Made by a program: the position numbers and the translations under genes. A DNA stretch of 64,000 nucleotides, taken from Lonicera japonica. Lineage: Eukaryota > Streptophyta > Magnoliopsida > Dipsacales > Caprifoliaceae. Positions 9,198 through 22,426 of this stretch are shown here, piece by piece. The DNA lies in assembly GCA_021464415.1 (NCBI GenBank), contig CM038471.1:15848422-15912421 (forward strand). Direction: 5' to 3'. The notes beneath the pieces are model-generated. The model was not told the origin of the DNA, did not search any database, and saw only the letters and a list, made by a program, of their open reading frames with translations. How positions within the stretch are numbered: the stretch's first letter is position 1; each line of letters starts with the position of its first letter.

Positions 9198-12100
9198 TGT
9201 GACGCCCTGAATCCCGTTCTGAGATTTTCACCTCTGGGACCCGGTTAATCACGAATGCCGTGCGCGACGGCGGGTTTAACGTATAAAAATTCCATAACTT
9301 TTATAAATTTTCTTCAATAAAATGTCACGTTTAAAAATGCTCGGCATGTGGAGTTCATTTAAATAAAAACCAAGTCTAAGAGGTTTACAAAACACATTAA
9401 CACAAACACAATCACATTCAACTCCACATATATATATATATATATATATATAAACCGTTTACACAAATCCATAGTCCATTATCTCAAAATAATTGTAAAG
9501 TCCATACATAAATACAAAGAGTTTATATACAACCAAGTCCTTAGTTCAAGGACTACAAAAGATATAGGACATCTGAAGCTACTAGACTCGTAGACCACGC
9601 GCCAATCCCTGATGCTTAACCTGCAAAACTGTTTAGAAAATGGGGTGAGCCAAATCCGGGCTCAGTGGGAACTATATAGGTTTTATATAGAAAATAATTA
9701 TTTTACTTCAATGCAGTAGTTTGAAAGCCATGCAATGCAACTCACACACTCGTGCGTGCAAATCCCACTAGGAATCCTATTCTAGTCACCAGGAAGCTGA
9801 CTATTCAATCAACCTATTCCATCCCTAGACCTCCCATGGAATACCATAATACGATCTCACATTACTAGGGAATCGTAGATATAAACCTACTTGAATACGT
9901 TCTCAAGTGTAACTCAAGGCTATACTATGCTATCCGGTACCTATACCATATGTTGTGACAGTTGGCCAAGTATCTATTGTTTTCTCTTTAAATAATAGTA
10001 CGTTATGGATTCCATACTTGGCCACCTATAAGGCTTTATCACTATTTCGTCCTCACAACCAAACCACGTACTCACACTCGTATACCAGGTTTCTATGGCC
10101 ATTAGCTAATAATGCTTTCCACTTTATCTGTTAGTACATTACGAGTGGCCAACGCTGTCCTATGTATATTATGTTCTTTACGATAGTGTCTATATCATTG
10201 TTCTTACTAAAGGTACACTCGTCCGAGGAAATATATAATCAATCATGCCATACAAGATATGATACGATACAATAATAATGATAATATAAACAATTCACAT
10301 TCACAACACATTAATCCGTATCGTATCTCATGTATAATGCCTCGGTTTCACACCGCGGTCTGACCAGGCCCAGAACAAAGAATCCAGCGAGTCCCGAAGG
10401 ATCCAAAGTTCTTGTCCATGTCTCCTTTAGGTGGGGTGGCGGCTCAGGGATTTGGTTCTCCAAGTAGGTCATTCGGAGATAACCCTCAAGACATTTTCCC
10501 GGGAATAACACCCCGAATAGTTAACGAGGAGCACGCCCATACAAGCTTCCACGACACACTAGAGAAACTACACCAGGCGATACCCTAGTAGGGTGATGAC
10601 CATTAGTAGCCCAACTACCTCCCGGGGACTCACCATTTGGGTAAGTAGTGGCACACGGGACCTGCTCCGCTAGCCGGGGAAACACTATAGCGCATAACAC
10701 ATAGTTCTGTGGGAAGGCAAGATACACAGAGTGGGCTCTCCTTTGTGGACACATACAACCACCGGCGGAGTCACCGACTTCATTTTCCCGTGCACGGTTT
10801 AGGGCCTTTTCACCCATGGGCGACAATAGGCGGCCCTCCTTCGAGTCACGGGGAGCTACCCGGTGCTCGGTAAATCATCATATCCAGTCCATATGTGTGA
10901 TCACAGTAACAAGCATCATATTTATTCATTTCCCACAATGAATATCATCATCATCAATAATCATACATCACACATATGGCTCATCGTCATACATATAATC
11001 ATATAATCGCCCACTGTCCATTTATCATCATTAACATCATCGTTAATCATTTCTATAAGAGTATTCATCACTCATATACTCCATGCGTTTATCGTCAAGT
11101 AATTATTCTCATTACGTGTTTTATGATGATACTCACATCATCCTATCAAGCCAAGTATTTGTTATTACGATTCTAGCTCATCCGGCCTACCAACACAATT
11201 CGCCTAGATGTTCGTAGTCATGACCATGGGCAATCCACGCCCTAACAACTGTGTTCTTAAAGAGTATCAGGATTAAACTCTAGTTACTAGTGCCTAGCAC
11301 ACTCCACACAAGCCACTAGACTTGCACGTTATGGCGTACTATTCCACCGTAGTGGGTTCTCAGCACACATACCATAAATAATACCCTTCGATCATATCTA
11401 CTGGTATAGATGTGTATCACTATCCTTAATAACCCATAATTATCCATCTATAAGCACAAGACCTAAAAACCCCAATTTATAAGTCTTACAGATAGCTACG
11501 GAGTAGGTTTCACATGAACCTCTAGGTACGCATGCTAAATCTTGAAACTAGATGATCAATCCCGTTATAGGAGTGATAATCTATCAATATCTATCACTAA
11601 TCTAAGAATTGTCTAGCCCAAACCCCAAGAGATGCAGACAACACATGCTTTTGATCAAAATCCCCAATTTGTAGTTTAAATCGCTAATCATCGGTCAAAC
11701 ATTGGAAAACAAGTTTTAGTACTAGTGTCCCCACCTTAGATAAAGCCGAATCCGCAAGTTGATGAAGCATAGAAGCCGTACCGCCCAAGCTCAAGCTCTA
11801 ACGAAAGAAGAAAGCAAGAAAAATGATGAATAGTAAAGGAGAAAACGATTCGGAACTCAAATCTTGGATGGGAGATGAGAGATGTGTATAATATCTAGTA
11901 TCTCTCTCTCTAGATCTCTCTAGACTCTCCCTCACTCCCTCTCTATGTTGGGTGCTCGAAAGTGGGGTTGTGGGGGTGTTAAATGACTTAAAAACGGGTT
12001 AAAAACGCTCAAAACCGCCTTACAGGTGAACCATGATCGGCCATGGGTCCCCCCATGATCGATCATGAACCCTTCTGGAATTCTATGGAGGACCATGATC

Positions 12101-12528
12101 GATCATGGCCCTTCCATGATCGATCATGGAAGTCACTACAACAGCAAATGACTTTCTGAGCCCGAAACGGACCTCGAAACGGCTGAATCTCGACTCGGCC
12201 CAAACACGAAAGTTGTAGAGGGCAAAGAAATGAAGACGTGCACGAAAATGGAGAGTCATTTGGCCATTGGAAGAAGAAGTTATGGCCTCTCAAAGTTGGC
12301 CAAAAATTGACGAATAGCGAAAAGTCAAAATACGCGATTATCGCCTCGGTTTCGATCCGAACCACTCGATCACTAAACGAACACTCACGTGAGTGGAAAG
12401 AGGCTAATATGACCAATAAAGAGTTCTAGAACATTACGAGGCTCTCCAAATCAAAATTTCACCACCCGAGGTGTAATAAGCAGACGAATGAAAGCAACTA
12501 CGAGGAAACGAAAGAACGGGGTGTTACA
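9198..12528 (-). repeat. Giant 5' LTR (3331 bp)
   Basis: Bounded by TGTAACACCCCG (minus start, 12528) and ...GGGCGTCACA at 9198, next to the PBS. Landmarks in transcription order: CATGATCGATCATG-type palindromes at 12129-12031, a GA/CT-rich leader (about 11880-11940), AG|GTGGGGACACTAGT at 11736-11721, and a stem-loop with arms GGCCAAGTAT (9964-9973) and ATACTTGGCC (10014-10023). A (TA)n run lies at about 9427-9452. Short frames at 10311-10826 look like nucleotide-level conservation rather than genes. Confidence 0.8.
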
Positions 12529-14119
12529 TAAAGTATATCGGCTCACAGTGTATCTAATATACATATGCCATTAAGAACCCAATATCATCACCTAGTTATA
12601 TCCATGTAATGCTTGAAGAAATCTAACGAGAGAATTACTATTTTATGTAAGATAATATCTTAGTTTGTTAGAAAATATCCGTGACACAATATGTCCATTT
12701 AAAAGCATAAGCATTTCATGGATATAATCACTACAACCCTTGGTAGAGAAAGTATGTACCAACCCACCATTTATAACAAATATGACTAAGTTAGGAAATG
12801 AGGTTCTCGTAAAAAATAGTGGGTCTCCATCAAGGTTGTGATATTAATAACTCCATGGCGTACATATATCATCTACATACATGCATAACTCCTCTCATAT
12901 ATTAAGTAGGTATGTACACATCCAAAGTTCTTTAATATATAAGAAGAATATTATGTATGAGAACAATTATATATATACAGATACCAAGACTCTAAATCTA
13001 CACTTAAGCAAAATATGAGTCATATCTAGTGCAATTCCTCACACAATTCATTATATATATATATATATATATCTATAAGCTCGACCCAAGTATATGCGCA
13101 TATGTGTTATTAGGCTTTACCTAGGGCTTGCATCATTCAACACATACCACATATACCTTATGATAATCATGAAATAACAATAAGAGTGTGAAGAAATCAA
13201 GGAATATACATATAAATGCTAAACCCAATCCCCGTGTATGCATTCAAGCACAAACTCATTAGAAATCTTTCACTTTTTGCTTGTAAACAAGAATACAACA
13301 CATAATACTTGAAAATGATCTTAGATACTAGTGTTCCCACCTTATATAAGCCAATAATTGAAGCTTTGAAGTGCTGGATTGAGCCGCAAATCATGAAATC
13401 CCTAAATTTGAGCTACAAGCCTTAAAAATGGTGGAAAATGGAATGAAGGAGAAGATGAAGATGGTGGTGGGGTTTTGTAAAGGATGGAGAGCCTTAGGAG
13501 GTTCCCCTATATCCCTCCCTCATCTCTCTTAAGCTCTCTTTCATCTCTCTCTTGATCTCTCTAAAAAATGAAGCAAAAAGAAGAAAGGAATGAAGAAGAA
13601 AATGAATGAAGCAAAGGGGAAATGGGCATAAAAACCGATGGGGTACCTCTGATAGATCATAGGATTAGAGGATCCTCTGATCGATCAGAGGGAACCCTGG
13701 CTGAAGTCCCCCATTTACTTTAAAAAATCACAGCTTTCGCGGCCCGTTTTGACCCCCGAAATGACTTCTATTCAATTAGTACTTCAAACGAAAGTTGTAG
13801 AGGAGAATGAGATGAATCCATGGACGTAAACGGGAACTCATTTGGACTTCGTATGAATAAGTTATGGCCTTCTAAAGTTGGCCAAAAACTCATTTCGACA
13901 AAAGTTTAATTTTTAGCCGTTAGCCGCCAAATTCAACCGTGGCTTCCCGAATTACTTTTTAAACATGCACACATACTTAATAATATTAAAATTACTTGTT
14001 GGAAGTGATGGATCAACTATGGAGGCTCCGAAATAAAAATTGACTCCTTAAATGGACATTTGGCCTGAAACTGGCTTAAGAGGAAAATTGGCACGAAAAC
14101 GAAATTAGGAGGCATTACA
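12529..14119 (-). repeat. Truncated giant LTR (D)
   Basis: Ends (minus start) at 14119 with ...GAGGCATTACA and resembles the LTR at 53291-56223, including the CCTCTGATCGATCAGAGG palindrome (13674-13691) and CTAGTGTTCCCACCTTAT near 13330. Its other half is missing at 12529, where the gypsy element begins, so that element probably inserted into it. The palindrome copy at 13646-13663 is imperfect. Confidence 0.65.
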
Positions 14120-17100
14120 AATACCCCATAATCCATTCTCAAGTTAATCCTCTTTTTAATCCCGGTTAAGGCTTAATCTCTGTTAGGGCATGAACTCTTG
14201 CATTTGGACCCTTATTAGTTAATCCAACACTTTTGACATATCATATTAGGTATATCAAGTTTGTGAGAACGATCGTTCCATAATTTTGGTGGCTCAAATC
14301 GAAATCAAGGTGTTAATCGTGTGCTTTCACTTTATGTGATTCCTTAATTTTAACCAACTTCGAGGTGTCGTAACTTCTTCGTTCCTTGTCCGATTAAGCC
14401 TTTTTTGAGCCTTGTTTAGACATTGATACTGTAACACCCTGTGTTTCCATCTCATTGCATTGACCCTCATTCGTCCGCTCATTTCACCTCAGGTGGTGAA
14501 ATTTTGATTCGGAGAGTCTCGTAATGTTCTAGTACCTTGTAATAGTCATATTAGCCTCCTTCCACTCATGTGAGAGATCGTTTAGTGATTCAGGTGGTCC
14601 GAATCGTTTTTGGGTTGTAAATAGTGAGTTTTGGCCTTACGTGATTCTTCGTTTTTAGCCAACTTTGGAGAATCGTAACTTTCTCGTATTTTATCCGAAT
14701 TGGCTATCGTTTCTTCTTACTTCTAGGTTTTATACTATTCTATAACTTTCATGTTTTGACCGAAAGCCAATTCGTACTCCTTGTTGGTCAAATCAGCTCG
14801 TGAAGTTAACCAATCGCTAAAATCTGGGTGTTCGGTAACACTATGGTAGAGGGTGGTCTTCTACTAATTTATGGGATTTATCTAGACATAATTTGAGAAA
14901 ACTTCCTTGAGGAAAGTTATATATCTGTCAATTAACTTTCCGTCAATATGTGGATTGTCCAAATCCGAATTCCGAGCAATGAGTTATGAGCAAAATACTA
15001 ACAGTGCATTTTTCTCCCAGAGTTAGTTCAATCTTACTCATCAGATTTTGTCGAGAAATCAGACCAGTGCACTTTTTTACCCAGTGTGGGATCGATCTTA
15101 CTCATTAGTGCAAGCATATTTTGACCACTTTTGACCTGTTTTTCTCACACCTTATTGACCCAAACCACCCAACTTCGAGCATAAAACATTCATACACCCA
15201 TGGAGGGTTCTAGAGAGCTCTAGAGATAGAAAGGAGGAGATTTATAATCACTATTGATCATCTTCCTCCTTATTCTTCCACCATTGGAGCTCGAGCTTGG
15301 GAGCTAGGGTTTCGAATTCTTGGCATCAACACTCCATCTATCACTCTAATCTTGTGTATTGTCATCAATAGATGTGGGAACATTAATACCAAACTTGTTT
15401 TTTTAATTATTATGTGTTGATTTAGAGATTTCTATCACAAATTGGTATTTTCTTATAACCCTAGGCTTATTTGCATTCTCATGTGGGTTAGTTAGGATTT
15501 ATGCACAATTAGTGGTTGGCTATGGGTATTAAGCTCTAGATATACACATTTATATTAATTAAAAGGCATATGGACCTTCATCTATAGGAATTGTATAAAA
15601 AGCCTCCATATTCATAATCTACTTAATTAATTTTTGGTATGTTAGTAACTTATGTGTTAAATGAATAATTTATTATGCTAAAGTGTGGGGATTGAGCCCT
15701 AGAGGTGTTGTTAATATGAATTGGTAGGTTCTAGGATTTTCCTTAGTAATGATTGTAGAGATATCAATTTGCCTTAAGCATAACGGTTAAGCGAGAATTA
15801 TAGAAATCGATACTTGGGTTCATAAATGACATTAGGACTTTGATAAGACTCTTGCAGCCTTAGTCTTGTATACATGACACGTAATGAGTTACAAAGTGCC
15901 AATAATGTACTAATTTGCTATAAGGTGGGAATAATAGCACGATGATAAGTTTATGAATATAAAGCATAATGACGACGCTTGTGTTAATGATAAACAAATA
16001 GTGGCCTGTGATGGATTGTATTTATATAGGTGATATGCCATATGTATGATGATGATATTCATTATGAATGGATGTGATATATATATATTCCACTATTACG
16101 ATCACAAATATGGGCTCGATTATTGTACCGAGCACCGGGTCGCTCCCGCGTGGCTCGAAGGTGGGCCACCTATTTGCCGCCCATGGGTGAAATTCCCTAA
16201 ACTGTGCACCGGAAAAGAAGATTGGTGTACTCCATCGGGTGGTTAAAATCCCACAAAAGGAGAGCCGACTCTATGTATTTTGCTTTCCAGTTAGACTATG
16301 TGTTCTTGGTTAGACGAGTTTCTCCGGCAAGCGGGGTAGGTCCCGTGTGCCACTACTATCCCACCTGGTGAGTTTCCCGCGAAGTGGACAGACTACTAAC
16401 GGACACTACCCGTTAAGGGGTCTCCTGGTGTGGTTCCTTTTGAGTGTCGACATGACTTGTGTGGGTGTTCTCCTAGTTAACTATTCGGAGTTAATTCTTG
16501 GGAAAATATCTTGCATGGTTATATCTGAATGACTTACTTGGAGAACCAAGTCCCTGAGCCACTCCTCACTCAGGGGGGACGTGGACAAGAGCCTTGGAGT
16601 CTTTGAAATCCGTCGCTCTGGGCCTAGTTGACCGTGGGGTGAAACTAAGGCATACAAGAGATATGATACAAATATTATATATAGTTGATTGTTGTTATTG
16701 TTATTATTGTTATTATTACTGTTGTATCATATATGTGCTATTTATAAATAATGCCTTGGAGAGGTTGAGTATAGTGACTAGTTAACACGGACACTTGTCA
16801 GACATAACATAATATACTTAGGAAAGCGACAGCCTTTCATAATGTACTAATGAATCAAGTGGAAAGCTATAATGTCTAATGGCCCTTAGATAAAGAATAT
16901 GAGCATAAGAACAAGTGAGATTCACGAGATTAGATGGTCTGATCATAATGTACGTAAGGTACTAATAATCAAAGTGACAATTATAACTAACGGATAGTCA
17001 ATCGAGGAAAACCGTAGTACTATGGCTTAGAAGGATAATAAGAGCTAAAGCCTATTAGTCAGCCAAGCATGAACCTTCATAATGAACTAACTCCAAAAAG

Positions 17101-19981
17101 GAACAATGAATGCTTGGCTCTTAAGATATCGTCTCTCGGTATAAATGTGAGGTGGCATGTGGTTGTGTTGTACAAGACTTTAGAACCAATTTTCCATAAG
17201 CATAGCAAACTTTAGGAAGTGAGAGTTGGTACAAGGTGGATTAGACTAGTAATACTCTCGGGTTTTGGAGTTCACTAGAGGTTTATTTAATAGGGTAGTT
17301 AGAAGAGAGATCGGGTAATCGGGTCGATAGCTTCCGGTGATTAGGATAGGAATCCTAGTGGGGCTCGGCATGCACTTGTGTATGAATTGCATTGCATTGC
17401 ACGTATTTCAAATTATTGCATCAAGTAAAATATCTATTTTCTAGATAAGGGTGCACGCGCTTGTGATTGCAACATGTACTCTCTTTACGAAACCCTTCTA
17501 GTTCCCACTGAGCCAGGTTTTGGCTCATCCCATTTTCTAACAGTTTTGCAGGGCCTCGCTTTTGGGATGGTGCTTGGGCTACGAGTCTAGAAGGCCTCTA
17601 ATGTCCATTAACCTTTGTAGTCCTTGAATCAAGGACTAAGTCATATGTATAATATTTTGGTTTTTGTTGTATAATTATTAAGCATACAAGCGTACAAAGG
17701 TTTTCATTTATGGAGTGGTTTTAACTATGGTTGTATTTGTATGAAAAGGTTTACTAGTTGTGATTGCGTTGGCATGAAAATGGTTTTATATATGACAGGT
17801 CAGTTTATTATTCAAACGAACTCCACATGTCGAAATTTTTTGAAACAAGATTTCTTAAAATCATGTTTTATCAAAGAAAAGTTTTTAAAAGCTGCAATTT
17901 TAATATTTTAAAACCGCCGTCGTGCACGGCATCCGTGATTAATCGGGTCCTGGAGGTGAGAATCTTATAACGGGATTCGGGGCATCACAAATACAACTTA
18001 CAACTTTTGTATTTTGACCGGAAGCTAATTCATGCTTTTCATTGGTTAAAATGGTGTGCAAAATAAGAGAGTTGCAAAAAATCTATTCATTCGGTAGCTC
18101 TTCGGCAAAGTGCTATCTTCAATGAATTTTTGGGAATTATCCATCCAGAATTTGGGAAAACTTCCTCTTAGGAAGTTGTAGATCTTTGAATTAGCTTTTC
18201 GTGGACATAAAGATCACCTAAATCGGAGTCCCGGGCAAAATGTTATGGCCAAAATATGAACAGTGCTCCAAACCCAAAAATGCTAAAGCACAGACCGCTA
18301 TTGGGTTTTTGGTATACCGGTCAGGAAAGGAATCTGGGCGATTTTGTGCACTTTAAAGCATCATTTACACCTCATTTTGTCCCAATTTCAAGCCATAATC
18401 CTCGAGGCTTCTAGAGAGAGATAGGGAGCATCTTTTAGAGGGGTTTGGGGATTGATTCACCTACACCTCTTCACCGCTTGAAAACTCCATCAAACTAACA
18501 CCAAATCGTCCTCCCATATCACTATTCATCATCTCCTTCATCCTCTCTTCCTCCATTGTTGAAGCTTAAAGCGAGAGATTTGGGGTTTGGCGATTTGGTG
18601 ACTTGTAGCTCGATTCAACCTTCCAAACTCGAGGAATAAGCTCCATAGAGGTGGGAATCTAACCTTAAAACCTATTTTATAACTTAATGTTGTTGGATTA
18701 TGATTTTACTACATGATCACATAAAAACCTAACTTTTCGAAAAGGGGTTTTTAGTATATGTTGATGCGCCGCTTTGGTGTTGAAATTAATGATTCAAATA
18801 GCCTACACATATATTAAAATACATGTTTTTAACAAGAGATTATGGCTATTCTTTTGGTTTACATGAAAACCCACTTGAACCCACTATTTTGTTAATAAAT
18901 CTTTACTATTAAGCTAAGTGTTTACTCTTTGGGGCTCAAGTGGTGGTTTTTCCCTTACAAACCCTTGTTTGTTAGTTATTATACTAGACTAGAGGTTGGG
19001 AATAAGAACTTTCTTTTTTGTTATACGTTGATGTTATAATTGGTTTATGAAACTATACATATATGGCACAATCACTACTTAAATGAGCCGATTGATAGAC
19101 TGTTGAGCATATATGTTAGCACTAGTCCATGGGAGTTCCCCGCGGGTTTGGTCTCTAACGATTGGGGCCGGAATTTGGGACACAGTCTCCTGGGTGCAAG
19201 ACCTGAAACTGTGCATGGAAAATAACGGGAGGCCCTGCTGTCACGTGGTTGAAAGGCCACAAAACGTAAACCTGGTTGTACACTTGGATAGTGGTGAGAT
19301 TTACGAGATTACGGCTTGAGATTTATAAGATGAAATACATTAATTGTGCCATAGGGTTTCATTTGATATCGAGTATGCGTTATACCCGGGTTTTCAAAGA
19401 AAAGGTTTCCTTTTTAACTATTATATATATATACATATTTGAAGGATTCCTTGTTGTTTTACAAAAAGATTTTCTGAACATTGTCTTTTACACAAAGCCA
19501 ATTATTTATATATATGGTTCCCACTAAGTCCATTTGATTCACCCCACCTATTTTCCAATCAATTTATGTTTGTAGGTTCTATTGGGAAGGGAAGAAGGAT
19601 GACGCATCTCTTAGATTGCCTCTACACCATTGCCTAGTCAATGATCCTTCACGACAAAAGGATCAACGCTCGTAAAGTTTTTGTTGGTAGTATATATATT
19701 GTGCCATTGTCCAATCATATGTATTACATGAGAATTGTATATATTGTGGAGACTGAATACTTGTATTTGGGACTTCGTTAGAGGCTTGTTGTTAAATTGT
19801 AATAACTCATTTACTTTTGTGGATGAATGTTATGTTATGGAAATCCTTCTCATTGCCTAGAATGTGAATTTTCAAGTCTTTCACAAGAATTTATGTTTCG
19901 TTAACTTGTTGTCAGTGTACGGCTCCATGATTAACCGAGTCCTAAAGGTGAAATCCCCTTAACGGGATTTGGGGGGTCAAA
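14120..19981 (+). repeat. Giant LTR (C), split by a solo LTR
   Basis: Two segments, 14120-14429 and 17990-19981, read continuously across the inserted solo LTR: the left part matches the 45949 LTR up to the GTAACTTCTTCGTTCC region, and the right part resumes with the CAACTTTTGTATTTTGACC region. It ends ...GGGGGGTCAAA, followed by a PBS. The plus-strand leader and AG|GTGGGAATC lie near 18649. The exact left end is unclear because it abuts the LTR that ends at 14119. Confidence 0.6.
14430..17989 (+). mobile_element. Solo giant LTR (B, 3560 bp), TSD GATAC/AATAC
   Basis: Starts TGTAACACCCTG at 14430 and ends GGGGCATCACA at 17989. Flanks are GATAC (14425-14429) and AATAC (17990-17994), a 5-bp target-site duplication with one substitution. 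No PBS or PPT adjoins it, so it is a solo LTR left by LTR-LTR recombination. It carries the stem AGCCAAGCAT (17061-17070) / ATGCTTGGCT (17110-17119) and a GC-rich block at 16110-16250. Confidence 0.8.
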
Positions 19982-19984
19982 AGT

Positions 19985-19996
19985 TGGTATCAGAGG
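19985..19996 (+). other. Primer-binding site after LTR C
   Basis: TGGTATCAGAGG, one mismatch from the initiator-Met consensus, 3 bp after the LTR end. It shows that LTR C was a 5' LTR in plus orientation. The internal region is almost absent: LTR-derived sequence resumes by about 20150. Confidence 0.7.
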
Positions 19997-20149
19997 CATA
20001 GGTTTCATTTTCCTTCGCTGAGAATGGGGTAGAATAGGGAATTCAATTTTGTATCGATCATATTCATCTTATTGTATTGATAATTGGGGAGAAGCTCGAG
20101 GAATTGGTTTTAGTTTCTAGAGTAGCAGTAGAGGGACTATTGGGTTATA

Positions 20150-20832
20150 CTATAGTACTCAACCAAGTATGGAATTCATAATGTATTAAAATTAAAAAGA
20201 AAACAATGAATACTTGGCCAATGGTTATGTCATTCTATAATATTGCGGGATACATAGAGACGGTGTCGATACATACCTTAGAATGGATCCACATAGTGTG
20301 ACAAACCTTAGGAAGCTAGTCTATAATACGATGGCTTAGACTAATTGTTCTCGTGGGTTATGACAAAATGTGAGGGGTTTCTTTTATGGAATACCTTAAG
20401 GTTACTCGGTTAGTCAGGTAATTAGCTTCCGATGACTAGGATATGAGTCCTAGTGGGGTTCGGCATGCACTTGTGTGTTAACTGCATTGCATCGCATGGT
20501 TTATAAATGAATGTATTAAAGTAAAGTATATACATTCTATATAAAGATGCACGAGCCTGTGTTTGCAATATGTATTTTCAATACAAAACTATATAGTTCT
20601 CACTAAGCCCAGATTTGGCTCATTCCTTCCTTCACCAGTTTTGCAAGTTCAACTTTTAGGGGTGGTGCGTGGCGTACGTCAATAGAAAGCCTCTGATGTT
20701 CGTAGACTTTTGTGGTCCTTGAACCAAGGACTAAATTGTATATTCTTTTAGTTTTGTTGTATTGTAAATGAACTTTTATTTAAGTATTTGATATCAATTT
20801 TGAAGTACAAACTGTATTCTAGGTACACTTGT
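20150..20832 (+). repeat. 3' portion of another giant LTR (E)
   Basis: Matches the last third of the LTR family in plus orientation: stem AACCAAGTAT (20161-20170) / ATACTTGGCC (20210-20219), the GTTCGGCATGCACTTGTGTG block near 20459, and the GGTCCTTGAACCAAGGAC segment near 20721. It stops at 20832 without its own terminus. Confidence 0.6.
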
Positions 20833-22426
20833 TGTGACGCCTCGAATCCCGTTAAGAGGATCCATTGTTACAAATTCCAAATTGTTCCTTATTTGCAAGT
20901 TAGGGCGAACCGTGTTCTAAAAAAAACCTAGAGTTGCGATTGCTTTGTTCCTAGTTGCGATAGCCAATAGTTCGGTTATTTGTGAATCGTAACTTACGAG
21001 AACCCTAGTTGCGGCTTTTGATAAAAAAAAAAGAAGAGGATCCAAAGGCAAAAAAAAACAATGAGGGTCTGATGGCAAAAACAAAAGTACAAAAATTTTG
21101 AAAAAAATAATTTTTTTCTTTGATCATTCCCATCTATTAGGATTCCAAAAAGTAAAAAAAAAAAAAGGAATTTCCTTATGGCCAATTTTAATTTTTTTGT
21201 TATATCTGGCTATTCTTTGTGCACACAAAGACCTAATTATTCTTTTTCCTTTCTATCTTCTTTTGAATCTAAGTTTTATGATTTAACTCCTTGGCGAAAT
21301 ATCATTGTCGAACATCCAATTGAATTGTGGGTTGTAAAGTTGATTTGTTTAGGGAACTTGCAAACTACTAGAATTTGTTGAACTTGTTTGAAAATAGCCA
21401 AAAGTGAAATTGTGAAGTTCTCATTTTGAGTGACAAACACGAGCGAAGAAAAAAAAATATTTGAGCGACACACTTTAGTGATACACGAGAGGGAGTGTTG
21501 TGAGGAAATCTATATTTTTTATTTGGGCTAACCTTTGTTTTGCAGTTAAGAAAAATGTCAAACGGAGACGAAAGGGATAACCGACCTTTTGACCCTAAGC
21601 TTTACATAAAGGCTATATCCGACTTGCTCAACAAAAAGTTATGTAGTTTCCAAGAACAGGTTTGGAAGATGAGTTCGGAGTCGAAATAAATGCGTGTAAA
21701 AGTGGATAAAGTAAAAAGCACCCAAATGTGTGTAAACTAATACGCACTATGATCATTTCTAGACCAAATTTGTGGAGAATTTGCGACTTGTTGCTTATAA
21801 AGAAGTAAGAACTTTGGAAGTGGACAAAAGATGGATGGATGAAACCTCGACCCGACATCTATAGAGAGATGCAAACTTTGGTCTAGTCAAGGACACCACA
21901 ATTGATTGGGGTTGATCAATTGATAAGTCAAGAACAATTACAAATCAAAATAAATCCGAAATTGCTCAATATGTTCTGCTCAATAAGTTCTCAAGAACTT
22001 AAAAGTGAAAACACTCTAATTTTATGAATAATCAACCAAACAAAACAAAATTGTTCTCCCCTTTAAATAGGAGTTAAGTAAGCCTAAAACAATAAGGAAA
22101 CAAAATATAGACATTCCTATTCTATGTCCAACATTAAAAAGGCAATTAAATGCGCTAAAAAAAATAGAAAATCTGAGGCTGCCCTTTAACACTCCGAATG
22201 ATCTTTTAATGCCTCTATCTTCATTTAAAAGCCATGGACTTGATTCTCCATGCCTTCAATTGGTCTCCATACCTCAACTTGCTCTAAAACACCTCAAACC
22301 ATGACATTAAGCTCTTCCTTGAACCTCTTCATTCGAGATCTCGTAATTGGACCAATTGGAAATCTGATTGGATCATTATGAGCCTTCTTCCATGCTTTTG
22401 GGCTTGTGCCATCCTTGCCCTCATCA
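20833..22426. other. Unassigned repeat-like sequence
   Basis: Opens with TGTGACGCCTCGAATCCCG (20833), the terminus of a minus-oriented LTR, but the match fails within about 40 bp. A 44-codon plus-strand ORF (21555-21689) begins MSNGDERDNRPFDPKLY after an acceptor-like TTTTGCAG. It is too short to assign and may be a gag-like leader. Poly-A/T patches occur around 21020-21170. Nothing else is recognisable. Confidence 0.35.

Larger units (their letters stand above)
6830..12528 (-). mobile_element. Non-autonomous gypsy element (TR-GAG-like) with giant LTRs
   Basis: Minus-strand element: 5' LTR 12528-9198, PBS 9194-9183, gag zinc-knuckle ORF 9073-8453, non-coding sequence, polypurine tract at 7555-7543, and a 3' LTR of which only the first 713 bp remain (7542-6830). 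The internal region is only 1655 bp and I see no protease, reverse transcriptase, RNase H or integrase, so mobilisation would need a partner. The two LTR pieces are nearly identical over their overlap (6830-7542 against 11818-12528), suggesting a fairly recent insertion. The missing 2.6 kb of the 3' LTR prevents TSD checking; the right flank is TAAAG. Confidence 0.75.

Noticed and set aside
10311..10826. Frames in the giant LTR that resemble those at 43522-44078
   Set aside because: The matching segments are interrupted by a stop in one copy and a frameshift in the other, and amino acid changes look as frequent as expected without selection; the conservation seems to be at the DNA level.
21098..21381. 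Possible organelle-derived or membrane-protein ORFs
   Set aside because: Short overlapping frames in poly-T-rich sequence; no organelle gene recognised.
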